A stretch of DNA of 64,000 nucleotides from Periweissella ghanensis (GTDB taxonomy: Bacteria; Bacillota; Bacilli; Lactobacillales; Lactobacillaceae), in NCBI RefSeq assembly GCF_918814755.1, contig NZ_CAKKNT010000008.1, positions 1 to 64,000 of the forward strand, in the 5' to 3' direction. The position numbers and the translations under genes were made by a program. Numbering within the stretch: position 1 is the stretch's first letter; every line of letters starts with the position of its first letter. Shown piece by piece: positions 28,432 through 37,590 of this stretch. Below the pieces are notes generated by a model. That model searched no databases and had not been told where the DNA came from. It was given only the letters and a program-made list of their open reading frames with translations.

Positions 28432-29940
28432 TTAGAATGAACCTTGTGTTTCGTTATTAGTAAGGGCATGCGAAGTTGTAATATGGAAGGCTCCAAATTT
28501 ATCAGTGGCTAACCCAAGGTATGCCGTTTTACGGGATACAAGCTTTCCAGTGTCATCTAAATCTAAGAGATTTTTTTCATGGCCATAGTTATTGGCCCCA
28601 CCATCATTGTACATCATGCGGACAATATCAAAAGCTAAACCAAGTTTAGCAGTGGCCATGTTTGAGCCATACTTAGCAATAAGGTAAGGTACCTTGCCAT
28701 CCAACGTATATGACATACATTCACCGTCGATATTGTACGTAGTAGCACGACTTGCCGTCGCCTTACCAAATTGGGCATTGGCTTTATTAAGCGCCGTTAT
28801 ATCATGTGGTTCCATTGCCTTTTCCTCATAGAGATAACCATCCCAGTTATCAGCGCTATAATTAGCGGCTACGGTAGCGGCTTGCGCTTGACTATCAGTA
28901 GTAACAGTTAATGGTATTTGACCGATTTGGGCGCGCACGGTATTAACCATGCCAGCAGCAAAGTTAGCCAAATCAAGTGCTTGGCTTGCCGTTAATTTGG
29001 TTGGATCAATTGACGTATTGACATCGGCTTGACTAGGCTTAAAGTAAAATGATTCCGGTACGTTCGTCACCCCATCACTAAAATTCCCCATCAAATCAAA
29101 TACCGGGCTTTGGTCAAATGACGTATTTAAAAATTGAACTTTACCACCACTAACAATATCATTAAATTTTGAAATTGAAATTGACGTGCCACTTGGTTGA
29201 GTATAGGTCAAACTTGGTAATTGTGCAGTTAAGTTTAAACCAGCATTATGCAACACTTTGATGGCATTATTAACATCCCACTGCGTTGATTGGGGGTTAA
29301 CTAAGACCCATTTCCCATAGCTGATTTCATTTTGCAGCACTTTAAATGAATATGGTGTGTATTTTTGCGCTTGATAACCAGTTGAGTAACCTAGTTGGGT
29401 CCGCAATGGCGTTAACGATACTAAGTTAAGCCCTGCATTGTGCAATTGCCAAATGATATTGTTGACATCATTTTGGGTTGCCTTAGGATTATTGTAAATT
29501 GCTCGTCCTTGGGTCAATACATTTTGTAAATTGGCATAGGATGCTTTAGTGAAGTTCGCAGGTCCATATGAACTTGACCACCCCATTTGTTGTTGTAAAC
29601 CACTCTTGTTGACGCCAACTTGACGTTGCATATTATTAATCGCACGTTGAAGCGTGTTTGCGCTTTGGTTAACTTGCCATTGATTGGCATTCCATTGACG
29701 ATTAACTTGTTGAGCCGACTGCAAAGCACTTTGGAGTTGATTGAACGTGGTTGCCGTCCAATATTGACTATGGAATTGTTGCGCTTTACTAATCAAGCTA
29801 TTCAACAACCATTTATTGGAAGTTGCCGCATAGACTTTATTGGATGCATCGTGTTCATTGGTTACAAAAATACTACCAGTCCCAATTGACAACACCGTTG
29901 CGGACATAATTGTTGCTTGTAAAATTCTTTTTTTTATCAT
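28432..29940 (-). CDS. Secreted repeat protein with FIVAR-like modules and a SEC10/PgrA-like CAP domain
   Basis: 502 residues. A signal peptide (MIKKRILQATIMSATVL ... VYAATS) with probable cleavage near residue 39. Three FIVAR-like units of about 65 residues follow; two share the ending HNAGLNL. The C-terminal half (from about residue 320) resembles the SEC10/PgrA surface-exclusion/CAP-like domain: LANFAAGMVNTVRAQIG, VAANYSADNW and NNYGHEKNLL. No LPxTG motif, so it is probably released or held by wall contacts. Role suggested: cell-surface interaction or wall binding. Monocistronic, terminator at 28388-28418. Confidence 0.75.
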   Translation of the reverse strand: MIKKRILQATIMSATVLSIGTGSIFVTNEHDASNKVYAATSNKWLLNSLISKAQQFHSQYWTATTFNQLQSALQSAQQVNRQWNANQWQVNQSANTLQRAINNMQRQVGVNKSGLQQQMGWSSSYGPANFTKASYANLQNVLTQGRAIYNNPKATQNDVNNIIWQLHNAGLNLVSLTPLRTQLGYSTGYQAQKYTPYSFKVLQNEISYGKWVLVNPQSTQWDVNNAIKVLHNAGLNLTAQLPSLTYTQPSGTSISISKFNDIVSGGKVQFLNTSFDQSPVFDLMGNFSDGVTNVPESFYFKPSQADVNTSIDPTKLTASQALDLANFAAGMVNTVRAQIGQIPLTVTTDSQAQAATVAANYSADNWDGYLYEEKAMEPHDITALNKANAQFGKATASRATTYNIDGECMSYTLDGKVPYLIAKYGSNMATAKLGLAFDIVRMMYNDGGANNYGHEKNLLDLDDTGKLVSRKTAYLGLATDKFGAFHITTSHALTNNETQGSF

Positions 29941-30083
29941 TTTATCTTACAGCCTCGTAACTTTATAGAATTATAGGTTTATATTATACTATTTTGCACC
30001 CTATATGTATATTGATGTGATATTTAGTAAAATCATACTAGTGTTTAACTATCCTTATACAGCATAACAATTTGACATTAACT

Positions 30084-30129
30084 AAAAATAAAAGTGGGGC
30101 TGTAATAAACAACCCCACTTTTATTTTTA
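30084..30129 (-). terminator. Strong terminator after the HEPN gene
   Basis: AAAAATAAAAGTGGGG pairs with CCCCACTTTTATTTTT; the stem reaches into the HEPN stop codon and ends in T runs on both strands. Confidence 0.85.
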
Positions 30130-31356
30130 CACTTTATCTGCCTGCTCCGTTTTTTCGGCTTTTTCATTGCGTAACGTTTTAACGGCATTCGCAATCCCTG
30201 CATCATTATTAAATTTATTGAAGTCCCCGGCGACTTCGTCAATAATGGCGGTTAAATAACGATCAAGAATGCGTAAGCCACTCTTGAAGACATACACATT
30301 TTCACCATGTAAAATCCGCGAACGCATGTTATAAAGTTCATTTACGTTTTCTTCAATGGTTGATAAGTCTTCTAATTCCGCATGCGTTTGATGATTTTCT
30401 AGCAGCATTACAATCCCATGGACTAGTTGATTACCAATCCCCTCGCGAACTTCGCGGGGGGGTTGTTCAAGCATCGCTTCCATCCCAGCAATCAACAAGG
30501 TTACCTTCTGTTGATTATCGGTATCTAAATAAGCCGCAGCTTGTTTACCAAGGGCCGTCCGCAAATTAACCTCACTTTTAGTCAATGGAATCCGATTAGT
30601 AATTTTTTTGCTAATTAATTTAATGGATTTTAATAAGCCGTCAGTTTGCGTAATAATTTTGATAAAGTCTTTGTAACTCAACGTCATTTGTTGGGGCTGG
30701 TCGACGCGGTGATAGCCATCATCATGTCCAATAGCTAGGGCATACAAATGTTGAATTTCAGTAATTGTATTGACCTGAAATAAATAACTACTCTGGCGAA
30801 TATTACCCGTTTTAATTGTTAGATAATTTAAGATAATTTGGGCGGCACTTTTAGCAATCGTAATTGCTTCTTTAAGATAAAAGGCCGACACTTGAATTTT
30901 AATAACCGGTAATTGGAGTGATTCATCAAAGAATTCTTTTTCCGTCTTTTGAATATTGAATTCTTCACACAAAGTATTAAAATTTTCACGCCATTCTGCA
31001 TTTGTAATAAATTCAAGTGCTCCCACTTTCAAACGTTTAGTGATTTCAATTCCACTAATTGGTAAGTAAACATCATAAATACTGTACTTACGATTTAAAA
31101 TCCACCCCTCTAGCACCGTGGCCATATCGGCGGGAGTCTCGATGCCAGTATAATGATCTTCCCATGAATTAAGAATAAACCGTGCTAAAGCATCTTCATT
31201 AAAAAAATCATCGGTTTCATTTTCCTTTAAATGGCGAATGCTTAACAAAACAGCTTGCAACAATTCTCTGTTATAGTGTCTAACACCACGTGTACTTTGC
31301 TTATTTGAGTCATCAATTAGCGCATACAAAGTCTGATATAATTCTGTCTCTTCCAT
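30127..31356 (-). CDS. Apea-like HEPN-domain protein
   Basis: 409 residues, cytosolic. The C-terminal third has the HEPN signature: LYNMRSRILHGE near residue 340 contains Arg-x4-His, the metal-independent RNase motif of HEPN proteins, and the surrounding helices fit the Apea-like HEPN family. The N-terminal 200 residues are unmatched. HEPN proteins are often RNases in toxin-antitoxin, abortive infection or CRISPR effectors; this one stands alone, with no partner antitoxin or nucleotidyltransferase next to it. An unusual run of eight G serves as ribosome site before the ATG. Role in defence is an inference. Confidence 0.7.
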   Translation of the reverse strand: MEETELYQTLYALIDDSNKQSTRGVRHYNRELLQAVLLSIRHLKENETDDFFNEDALARFILNSWEDHYTGIETPADMATVLEGWILNRKYSIYDVYLPISGIEITKRLKVGALEFITNAEWRENFNTLCEEFNIQKTEKEFFDESLQLPVIKIQVSAFYLKEAITIAKSAAQIILNYLTIKTGNIRQSSYLFQVNTITEIQHLYALAIGHDDGYHRVDQPQQMTLSYKDFIKIITQTDGLLKSIKLISKKITNRIPLTKSEVNLRTALGKQAAAYLDTDNQQKVTLLIAGMEAMLEQPPREVREGIGNQLVHGIVMLLENHQTHAELEDLSTIEENVNELYNMRSRILHGENVYVFKSGLRILDRYLTAIIDEVAGDFNKFNNDAGIANAVKTLRNEKAEKTEQADKV

Positions 31357-31460
31357 GTAGTTCCCCCCCCAACATCTATTTTACTACTATGAGTTTAATA
31401 TTTATTTGCTATAATCTCAAAAGATAACTACTAAAATTCAAATATCAATTAGGAGATCTT

Positions 31461-32174
31461 ATGTTAACCCTCCACGTGTACTTTATTTTTCTCTTGGGTG
31501 CTTTTGTTCGCGCCTTTTTTGGATTTGGTGAAGCTTTAATCACCACGCCCCTCTTATTAGTCGTTACCTACAATATTCATAACGGAATTGCCATTATTGG
31601 TATTATGGGTTTGTTGCTTGCCTTGCCTGGGGCGATTCGTAATTTTAAAGCCATTGATTTTTCGTTACTGGTGAAACTTTTCACAGGTGCTGCGATTGGG
31701 GTGCCATTAGGTTTATTATTCCTAAAATATGGCAGTCTAAGTACCCTAAAATTTTTCACGGGAACTTTTTTAATTGGCTACGCGATTGTAAATTTGATTG
31801 GGTTACGTCCAACTACGAAGCCGTTTAATTTCCCCAAAATTTTAGTCGGCTTTATTTCTGGTTTCTTAGGCGGAGCGATTAATACTCATGGAGCCCCCGT
31901 CGCCATTTATGGTAATCTAGCTAAATGGTCTTTTAGTTACACCCGAGCCAACTTACAAACCTATTTTGCCGTGGTCGGTTTTTTCATTGTCATCGGTCAA
32001 GGCGTGAGTGGCTTTTGGAATTGGACGGTATTAACAACTTTAGCCTGGTTAACTCCCGGATTTATTCTCATTATAATTTTGGTTGAGGGGCTATTAACTA
32101 AACTCAAACCAACACAATTCAATAAATTTCTATATGCGTTTTTACTTTTATCCGGTGTCCTTTTATTTGTATAA
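31461..32174 (+). CDS. TauE/SafE-family membrane transporter
   Basis: 237 residues with about eight hydrophobic segments and the TauE/SafE pattern (FVRAFFGFGEALITTPLL near the start; GFLGGAINTHGAPVAIYG near residue 140). Family members export sulfite, sulfoacetate or related organosulfur anions; the substrate is not known here. AGGAG lies before the ATG. Divergent from the HEPN gene; followed by a perfect palindromic terminator at 32181-32221. A second candidate sulfur-anion exporter in the window is the YeiH-type gene. Confidence 0.85.
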   Translation: MLTLHVYFIFLLGAFVRAFFGFGEALITTPLLLVVTYNIHNGIAIIGIMGLLLALPGAIRNFKAIDFSLLVKLFTGAAIGVPLGLLFLKYGSLSTLKFFTGTFLIGYAIVNLIGLRPTTKPFNFPKILVGFISGFLGGAINTHGAPVAIYGNLAKWSFSYTRANLQTYFAVVGFFIVIGQGVSGFWNWTVLTTLAWLTPGFILIIILVEGLLTKLKPTQFNKFLYAFLLLSGVLLFV

Positions 32175-32180
32175 TTCCTA

Positions 32181-32221
32181 AAAAAACAGGTTTGAATTCA
32201 GCTGAATTCAAACCTGTTTTT
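32181..32221. terminator. Perfect 40-bp palindromic terminator
   Basis: AAAAACAGGTTTGAATTCAG and its exact complement, centred on AGCT. It works for the TauE-type gene (plus strand) and could also stop the minus strand unit. Confidence 0.85.
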
Positions 32222-32344
32222 GGTTAATTTGATATATACAAAAAGCTATTTTTATAGATTTTATTTCGTTACATATTTTTTGAAAAATGTCCTTTTAAAT
32301 CCATTGTTGCATATAACAACAATAAACATTTGGTCCCTTAAATA

Positions 32345-32851
32345 TTAATCAAAAAATTCAACAAAACGTCCGTCCCAGATTTTTTCATAAAATTTAACCG
32401 TCGTTGGCGCACTCATAAATTCATTATCATATGTAGTTGTCAAATTATGTTTCATCAAAACATCATAGCCGAGACCATGGGCCATTTTGATTGTTGTATC
32501 AATACAGTATTCGGTTTGTGCCCCACAAATTTCAATTTCATCAACGTCATGAGCTATTAAAATATCTTGTAAATTGGTCTTGTAAAAAGCATTGGCATGG
32601 GTTTTTTGAACATAATAGTCAGCGTTACTTGTATCAATCGTTGATAAAATCTCCCAAGCGTTACTTTGGGCTAATAAATTTTCATCATTATGTTGAACAA
32701 AAATAATCGGCTTACCAAGTTCCCAATATTTCTCAATACGTGTATTAACAGCGTTAACTAATGACGTTAAATTGTTAATTTCTTGTGGCTGGCTTGGATC
32801 AAAACAGACCCCATTTTGTAAATCAATAATGATTAATGCATCTGCTAACAT
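32345..32851 (-). CDS. Isochorismatase-family cysteine hydrolase
   Basis: 168 residues. Catalytic triad by motif: Asp10 in IIIDLQNGV, Lys in VQKTHANAF and Cys in CGAQTEYCID, as in nicotinamidase/isochorismatase-like hydrolases. The substrate is unknown; the short form without metal-binding DxHxxxH suggests a general cysteine hydrolase rather than PncA. I chose the ATG at 32851 with AGGAGA upstream; the longer frame to 32884 lacks a ribosome site. The preceding 180 bases are AT-rich with nothing clear. Confidence 0.85.
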   Translation of the reverse strand: MLADALIIIDLQNGVCFDPSQPQEINNLTSLVNAVNTRIEKYWELGKPIIFVQHNDENLLAQSNAWEILSTIDTSNADYYVQKTHANAFYKTNLQDILIAHDVDEIEICGAQTEYCIDTTIKMAHGLGYDVLMKHNLTTTYDNEFMSAPTTVKFYEKIWDGRFVEFFD

Positions 32852-32973
32852 GCTAATTCTCCTATAAATTGTTAAATCATTCACTAATTAAATCAGTATA
32901 AATATACGCTTATTTGACTTTAAATACTAGTCTTAATTTTATTGTATTTTATCACTTTTTGGGCAAAAAAATA

Positions 32974-32995
32974 ACAATTCGTAAGGTTACGAATT
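32974..32995 (-). terminator. Terminator of the SemiSWEET gene
   Basis: Perfect stem CAATTCGTAA / TTACGAATTG with a two-base loop; on the minus strand it is followed by TTATTTTTTT. Confidence 0.8.
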
Positions 32996-33084
32996 GCTAT
33001 TAACGTTTAAATTAACGTTGCATTTTTTATTATGATCACCTGACATTGATTGTAATTGGAAGCAATTTCCGTTTACGTTCTAGT

Positions 33085-33402
33085 CTAGTGGATGTACACC
33101 GTAATTACCGTAAAAATTCCAAAGAAGATTCCGGGAATGTTGGAAATAATTACCGGCCAGTCTTTTTTTGTTTTTAGCCAACCATAGCTAGTCCACAAAC
33201 TAGCATTAATGGCTGCTACCAATGGTTGAACTGGCGATACTGGATGACCAGTAAAATTAGCAATAATTTGTGGAATATATGATACATACATGGCAATACA
33301 CATAATTGTTGCCAATCGACTGATTAATTTTAAAAAGCGCTGTCGATCGATATCCATTGTATTTTCTGCTTGGGCTTCGGTTATATTGTTAGCATTATTC
33401 AT
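33085..33402 (-). CDS. SemiSWEET-type PQ-loop sugar transporter
   Basis: 105 residues with three membrane helices. YIPQI near residue 43 is the PQ-loop hinge. SLWTSYGWLKTKKDWPVIISNIPG supplies the central conserved Trp and Asn (binding-pocket residues in SemiSWEETs). Works as a dimer moving sugar down its gradient; the substrate is not known. AAGGAGT lies 11 bases before the ATG. Stands alone between two terminators, although the sugar-use cluster begins 230 bases away on the same strand. Confidence 0.85.
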   Translation of the reverse strand: MNNANNITEAQAENTMDIDRQRFLKLISRLATIMCIAMYVSYIPQIIANFTGHPVSPVQPLVAAINASLWTSYGWLKTKKDWPVIISNIPGIFFGIFTVITVYIH

Positions 33403-33580
33403 GTTCTTAAAACTCCTTTATCAACAAACCAAATGATTTCATTTGATTTAACGCGTCATTCGTTTCTCATCACTCACATATGCCTAAATTGTTCTCGATA
33501 ATAAAAAATGTAATTAAACCTCCTAAATTATTAGGTTATTTAATTATTGTGTTATTGTAACATAAATTAAACTTGAACAC

Positions 33581-33626
33581 AAAAAGCACGAAACCTTAGT
33601 CATAGCTGACTCTGATTTCGTGCTTT
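33581..33626 (-). terminator. Terminator of the glycan-use operon
   Basis: AAAGCACGAAA ... TTTCGTGCTTT with an inner TAGTCA/TGACT pairing; on the minus strand followed by TTTTTGTG. It lies directly after the esterase stop. Confidence 0.85.
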
Positions 33627-33634
33627 AAATTGTA

Positions 33635-34588
33635 CTATTTATTACTTACTAACCATGCTTCTCGATTAGCATAGATTGTGGGTAAATATGGGGCCACCCC
33701 GAACGATTCAAAAGCATGCGGTAACCCTTGGTAAACATGTAGTTCACAATTGACACCCGCGTGCTGCAGATTATCAGCAAACTGTTGATCTTCTTCAGCA
33801 AAGATATCACAATCCCCCACTTCAATGTATGTTGGTGGGAAAATTGTATAGTCTTGTGTGTGCATCGGTACAACGGAACTTGGTAACTGCACATCCCCCA
33901 AGTGGTCTTTTAATAAGCTTCGCCAGCCGAGGGCATTCATTTGGGGTGTCCAAGTTACCAAACCCGTCAAGGCCGGTTGTTCCGTAATCGTGGCATCATC
34001 TAACATTGGATAGATTAACATTAACTGGGCTAACGGCCAATGGTTAGCAGCCGCCAAGGGAACCATACCCGTAGCTAGACAACCACCGGCACTAACGCCG
34101 ACTAATTGAATTTTATGAATATCAATCCCGATTTCGGCTTGATGTTCAATGACCCATGCCAAACCGGCCAATGTATCCGTTACCAAATCGTCAACTGTAT
34201 GATTAGCTGGTGCCAAGCGATAATCCAATGATAAGAGCGGCGAGTTTGCTAAACTAGCATAATCTCGGGCCGCTTGATCATCCGCATTTACCGTGCCACT
34301 AATTAATCCGCCGCCATGAATATACAAAACTAATGGTTGTAAATCATGGTTGCGTCCGTGAGGCCAATAAAGCCGCGAGACTAATTGATGCCCATCACGA
34401 GCTTGGTACATCACATCTTGAACATCAAATTGACGTTGCGGTACTGGATAACGCTTAATTTTCGGTCCAAGTTGTTGGAGTAAATGATCACGTTGAGCAA
34501 TGGTTGGCTGGTCTTGGGCGTCAAGTAACGGTAATAATTTTAAAATTTCAGGTTTCCCCGCTAATAAATCCGGATTTAAACTTGGCAT
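33635..34588 (-). CDS. Alpha/beta hydrolase (HSL-type esterase)
   Basis: 317 residues. Oxyanion motif HGGGLISG near residue 92, nucleophile in GVSAGG near residue 165, acid near the EVGDCDIF segment and His in GLPHAF near the C terminus, as in the hormone-sensitive-lipase group. It is the last gene of the GH3-MFS-DUF4091-esterase cluster, 12 bases after the DUF4091 gene, so it may remove acyl groups from the imported glycoside (inference). Distant paralog at 50601-51653. Confidence 0.88.
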   Translation of the reverse strand: MPSLNPDLLAGKPEILKLLPLLDAQDQPTIAQRDHLLQQLGPKIKRYPVPQRQFDVQDVMYQARDGHQLVSRLYWPHGRNHDLQPLVLYIHGGGLISGTVNADDQAARDYASLANSPLLSLDYRLAPANHTVDDLVTDTLAGLAWVIEHQAEIGIDIHKIQLVGVSAGGCLATGMVPLAAANHWPLAQLMLIYPMLDDATITEQPALTGLVTWTPQMNALGWRSLLKDHLGDVQLPSSVVPMHTQDYTIFPPTYIEVGDCDIFAEEDQQFADNLQHAGVNCELHVYQGLPHAFESFGVAPYLPTIYANREAWLVSNK

Positions 34589-34600
34589 GCTTTCCTCACT

Positions 34601-36277
34601 TTAATGCGCTAATAAAATATTACGGAACTTGGCAAATGCGTCATCATCACTACTAAAAATCCCATCCGCAGTGGTCCGTTCATCAACCATCCAACTTGCA
34701 ATATCATGATTATTAAATAAACTAGCTAACGCAACTTGCCGGGTCGCACTATCAACGCGCGCTAATAATGCATAATCTTCATACGCCCGTGCTAAGGCCA
34801 GTAAGCGTAACGAACTGCCTAAACGCCCATTTTCTAATGGATACGCTAAGCCCATATCACCGACTGGAAAGAAATTAGGATTGTAATTGATATCATGTTG
34901 CGCATCACTTGCCCAGCAATTAAATGCCCATCGTAACATGCCGCCAACCTTAAGTTCACTAGCTAAAGCCCCTAATAAGCGGGTTTCACCTAACGGGCTA
35001 GCTAAAAAACTATTGGGCCGATTAGGCATGTTGCACACATAATATTCTTGTTGGGGATGTTCCGTTCCATCCATAGTTTGCGTAGTTGCATATAATGACG
35101 TCACTGGATAATCGACTACATCACGTAAAGCTTCCAAAACTTCAAGATTATTAAAAGCCACTTTTAGCGGTAATCGAACTTCCGCACCAACTTGGGCTTG
35201 TAAAATGGCACATGAAGCTTTGAACCGCTCTAAATCAGCGGCTTTCGGTTCATCGGCCATGATGCGAACCTTATGCCAGAGCCCGTGCTCAATAAAATAT
35301 TGCAGTACTTGGCCGACATAAGCCCTAATATCTGCGTCATCATCCAAGAAACCATAAACACTTGCATTTTCATCATAATAGCGAATGACAATTTTTTCCG
35401 GATAATCGCTCTTTGGCACTGCCGTATAGAATGGCAAATCCCAGAGACCAAGCAAACCAAACATATCGTATTCAGTATCAATACCGTGACGAGCAAAGGT
35501 ATCAAGATATCGTTGCACGGTTGTAAAATCTGTTACGACTTTTCCATCAACTTTACGAACATCAACCGTATTGGTTTCATAGAGATCTGCTGGCTTAGAT
35601 TTAATGAATGAAGCTCCCCAACCTTTCCATGGATCATCACTAACAATTAAGGTCACCGCATCTTGGCCAATTTCAGCAAGCATGGCTGCCATTTGATCAA
35701 TTAATTGAAAATGGGCTTCACTCCATAAACCAACTTTAAACTGCTTGGCCAGATTGGCCGGTTGTTGCCAAATATCAACATGTAAATTAGCTTGATCGGC
35801 TTTGATGGGATTAGCAACCACATGAATCACCAATTGGCGATCATCAACGAGCGTTTCCGCTTGTCCGGGTAAACCAGAATACACTTGGATATTGACACTT
35901 CGTTCACCGACTTCAAGGCCCGTGGTCGGAATGGTAATTAAGACCGGGGCATCCAACGGTCCTGGATAACTCAAAAATTCATCTTCAACAATTTTATCGG
36001 CATATGCAACGGCATGGTTATCTTGATAATAGTCAACTAAATTTACATTAACATCTAATTGGCTTTCAACCCGAACCCGATAAACCGGCGTCGATAAATC
36101 AGGGCCAAAGCGATAATTAGTACCAATATTAATCCATTTCGTATGATCATCATGGAGCATTACTTGAAACGCTGCCACACTATTTTGCATGACCGTTAAT
36201 TCAGTAATTGCGGCATTACTAGCACTATGATTGAGACTACTTGCTTTATAACTTTCACTGACAATATTAATTTCCAA
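34601..36277 (-). CDS. DUF4091-family (GH123-like) glycosidase-like protein
   Basis: 558 residues, no signal peptide, so cytosolic. N-terminal beta-rich domain (residues 1-160), then a TIM-barrel-like region with IMADEPKAADLERF near residue 340 (the acidic DEP motif of DUF4091/GH123 relatives) and GGMLRWAFNCWASD near residue 450. Start is TTG at 36277 with GGGGG upstream; no ATG fits better. GH123 enzymes cut N-acetylgalactosamine glycosides; this protein may act on another sugar. Third gene of the cluster, 23 bases after the MFS gene. Confidence 0.75.
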   Translation of the reverse strand: MEINIVSESYKASSLNHSASNAAITELTVMQNSVAAFQVMLHDDHTKWINIGTNYRFGPDLSTPVYRVRVESQLDVNVNLVDYYQDNHAVAYADKIVEDEFLSYPGPLDAPVLITIPTTGLEVGERSVNIQVYSGLPGQAETLVDDRQLVIHVVANPIKADQANLHVDIWQQPANLAKQFKVGLWSEAHFQLIDQMAAMLAEIGQDAVTLIVSDDPWKGWGASFIKSKPADLYETNTVDVRKVDGKVVTDFTTVQRYLDTFARHGIDTEYDMFGLLGLWDLPFYTAVPKSDYPEKIVIRYYDENASVYGFLDDDADIRAYVGQVLQYFIEHGLWHKVRIMADEPKAADLERFKASCAILQAQVGAEVRLPLKVAFNNLEVLEALRDVVDYPVTSLYATTQTMDGTEHPQQEYYVCNMPNRPNSFLASPLGETRLLGALASELKVGGMLRWAFNCWASDAQHDINYNPNFFPVGDMGLAYPLENGRLGSSLRLLALARAYEDYALLARVDSATRQVALASLFNNHDIASWMVDERTTADGIFSSDDDAFAKFRNILLAH

Positions 36278-36300
36278 CCAACTATACCCCCAATTTTTAA

Positions 36301-37578
36301 TTATGCAACTGGTGCATGGTGCACATCATCAGTCGCTTGTTTGCTTGCTGCAAAGCGTGGATCTTCTGGAATTGAATATAGCATTACGATTCCTAAAGCA
36401 CAAATAATTGCTAGCCCGATAAAGAATGCATACCAACCGCCAATCTTTAATAAGAATGGTGCTAATAATGGAATCAAAACCCCTTGTAAGTTGTTAGCTG
36501 ATGTCATTAACCCATAATCCTTACCCGCATCATCTTTATTAGGTAAAACGCGTAAAACAAGTGAGGCATCGGCTGAGTTAAAGAGACCAAAACCAGTTGC
36601 AAGGAAAATCCCACCGACAATAATTACTGGAATCCCAGTAGCGGTCATGTAAAGCATTAAACCAATAATCATTGAAATGGCTCCAGCTAAAATTAATGGG
36701 CGTTGCCGTTTAATTTTATCACTTAAGAATCCACCTGCTAAACTCATCCCCGCGGCAAAAACTAAGCCCGCAATATTTACAATCGCTACTACTTGACCCG
36801 CATGGTTTCCTGAAAAACCAAATTTACGTGCTAACATAATTGGTAAATACGTTCCGGCTCCGTAACCCATCAAAATAAAAATTTTGAGGAAAAAGGCTTT
36901 TGTGTAATTAGGGTATTTACGTGGACTTGGGAAAATACTGCCTAACATGTGCCCAAAGCTTTGTTTAGGACCTTGAGGTTTCTTAATGGCAGGTGTGTCT
37001 TTAATCATTAAAGAAGTAATAATTGGACCTGCTAAACCAAATAATGTCAAAATAATCCAAAGTAAAATCGGAAACTTAACATTTAAAGCCCCGGCCAATA
37101 CATTCCCAATCAACACTCCTAATGGTTGCGCTAAACCAATCAATCCTGAAAAACTAGCTCGTTTTTCTTCAGGAACTTGATCAGGAACCAAACTTGAAAA
37201 TGAAGCCCCAGCAATGTTATAGAAGAATTGGACAATCATCCAACCAGCAATTAAAACACCAATGCTCTTACTAAAGCCCATCATGAGCATTCCAACAGCA
37301 CCGACAACAGCACCAATAATTAACCATACGCGCCGTTTACCCAACATTAAGTGCGTATGATCACCCAACGCTCCCCCAAGTGGTGGTGCAATAATCGCAA
37401 AGAAGGTCCCAATTCCAACCGCAAATCCATACGTATTGGTGTAGTTTTTTGGATCCAAATTGATAACTTTAACACTTAGCAATACTAAGGCGGGCGTTAA
37501 CAAAGCAACTGATAGCATCGTGAACCCAATTAATATTGCCGCTACTAAACGTTTGTAACTCGTTTTTTCATTAGTCAT
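36301..37578 (-). CDS. MFS transporter, putative glycoside importer
   Basis: 425 residues, 12 membrane helices. MFS motif A appears as GALGDHTHLMLGKRRVW near residue 66. The SLC45/DUF895-like arrangement suggests a sugar or disaccharide symporter. It begins 12 bases after the GH3 stop and is followed by the DUF4091 gene; the context supports uptake of the glycoside cleaved by the two hydrolases. GGGGGA lies before the ATG. Confidence 0.85.
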   Translation of the reverse strand: MTNEKTSYKRLVAAILIGFTMLSVALLTPALVLLSVKVINLDPKNYTNTYGFAVGIGTFFAIIAPPLGGALGDHTHLMLGKRRVWLIIGAVVGAVGMLMMGFSKSIGVLIAGWMIVQFFYNIAGASFSSLVPDQVPEEKRASFSGLIGLAQPLGVLIGNVLAGALNVKFPILLWIILTLFGLAGPIITSLMIKDTPAIKKPQGPKQSFGHMLGSIFPSPRKYPNYTKAFFLKIFILMGYGAGTYLPIMLARKFGFSGNHAGQVVAIVNIAGLVFAAGMSLAGGFLSDKIKRQRPLILAGAISMIIGLMLYMTATGIPVIIVGGIFLATGFGLFNSADASLVLRVLPNKDDAGKDYGLMTSANNLQGVLIPLLAPFLLKIGGWYAFFIGLAIICALGIVMLYSIPEDPRFAASKQATDDVHHAPVA

Positions 37579-37590
37579 TTTAAATTCCCC

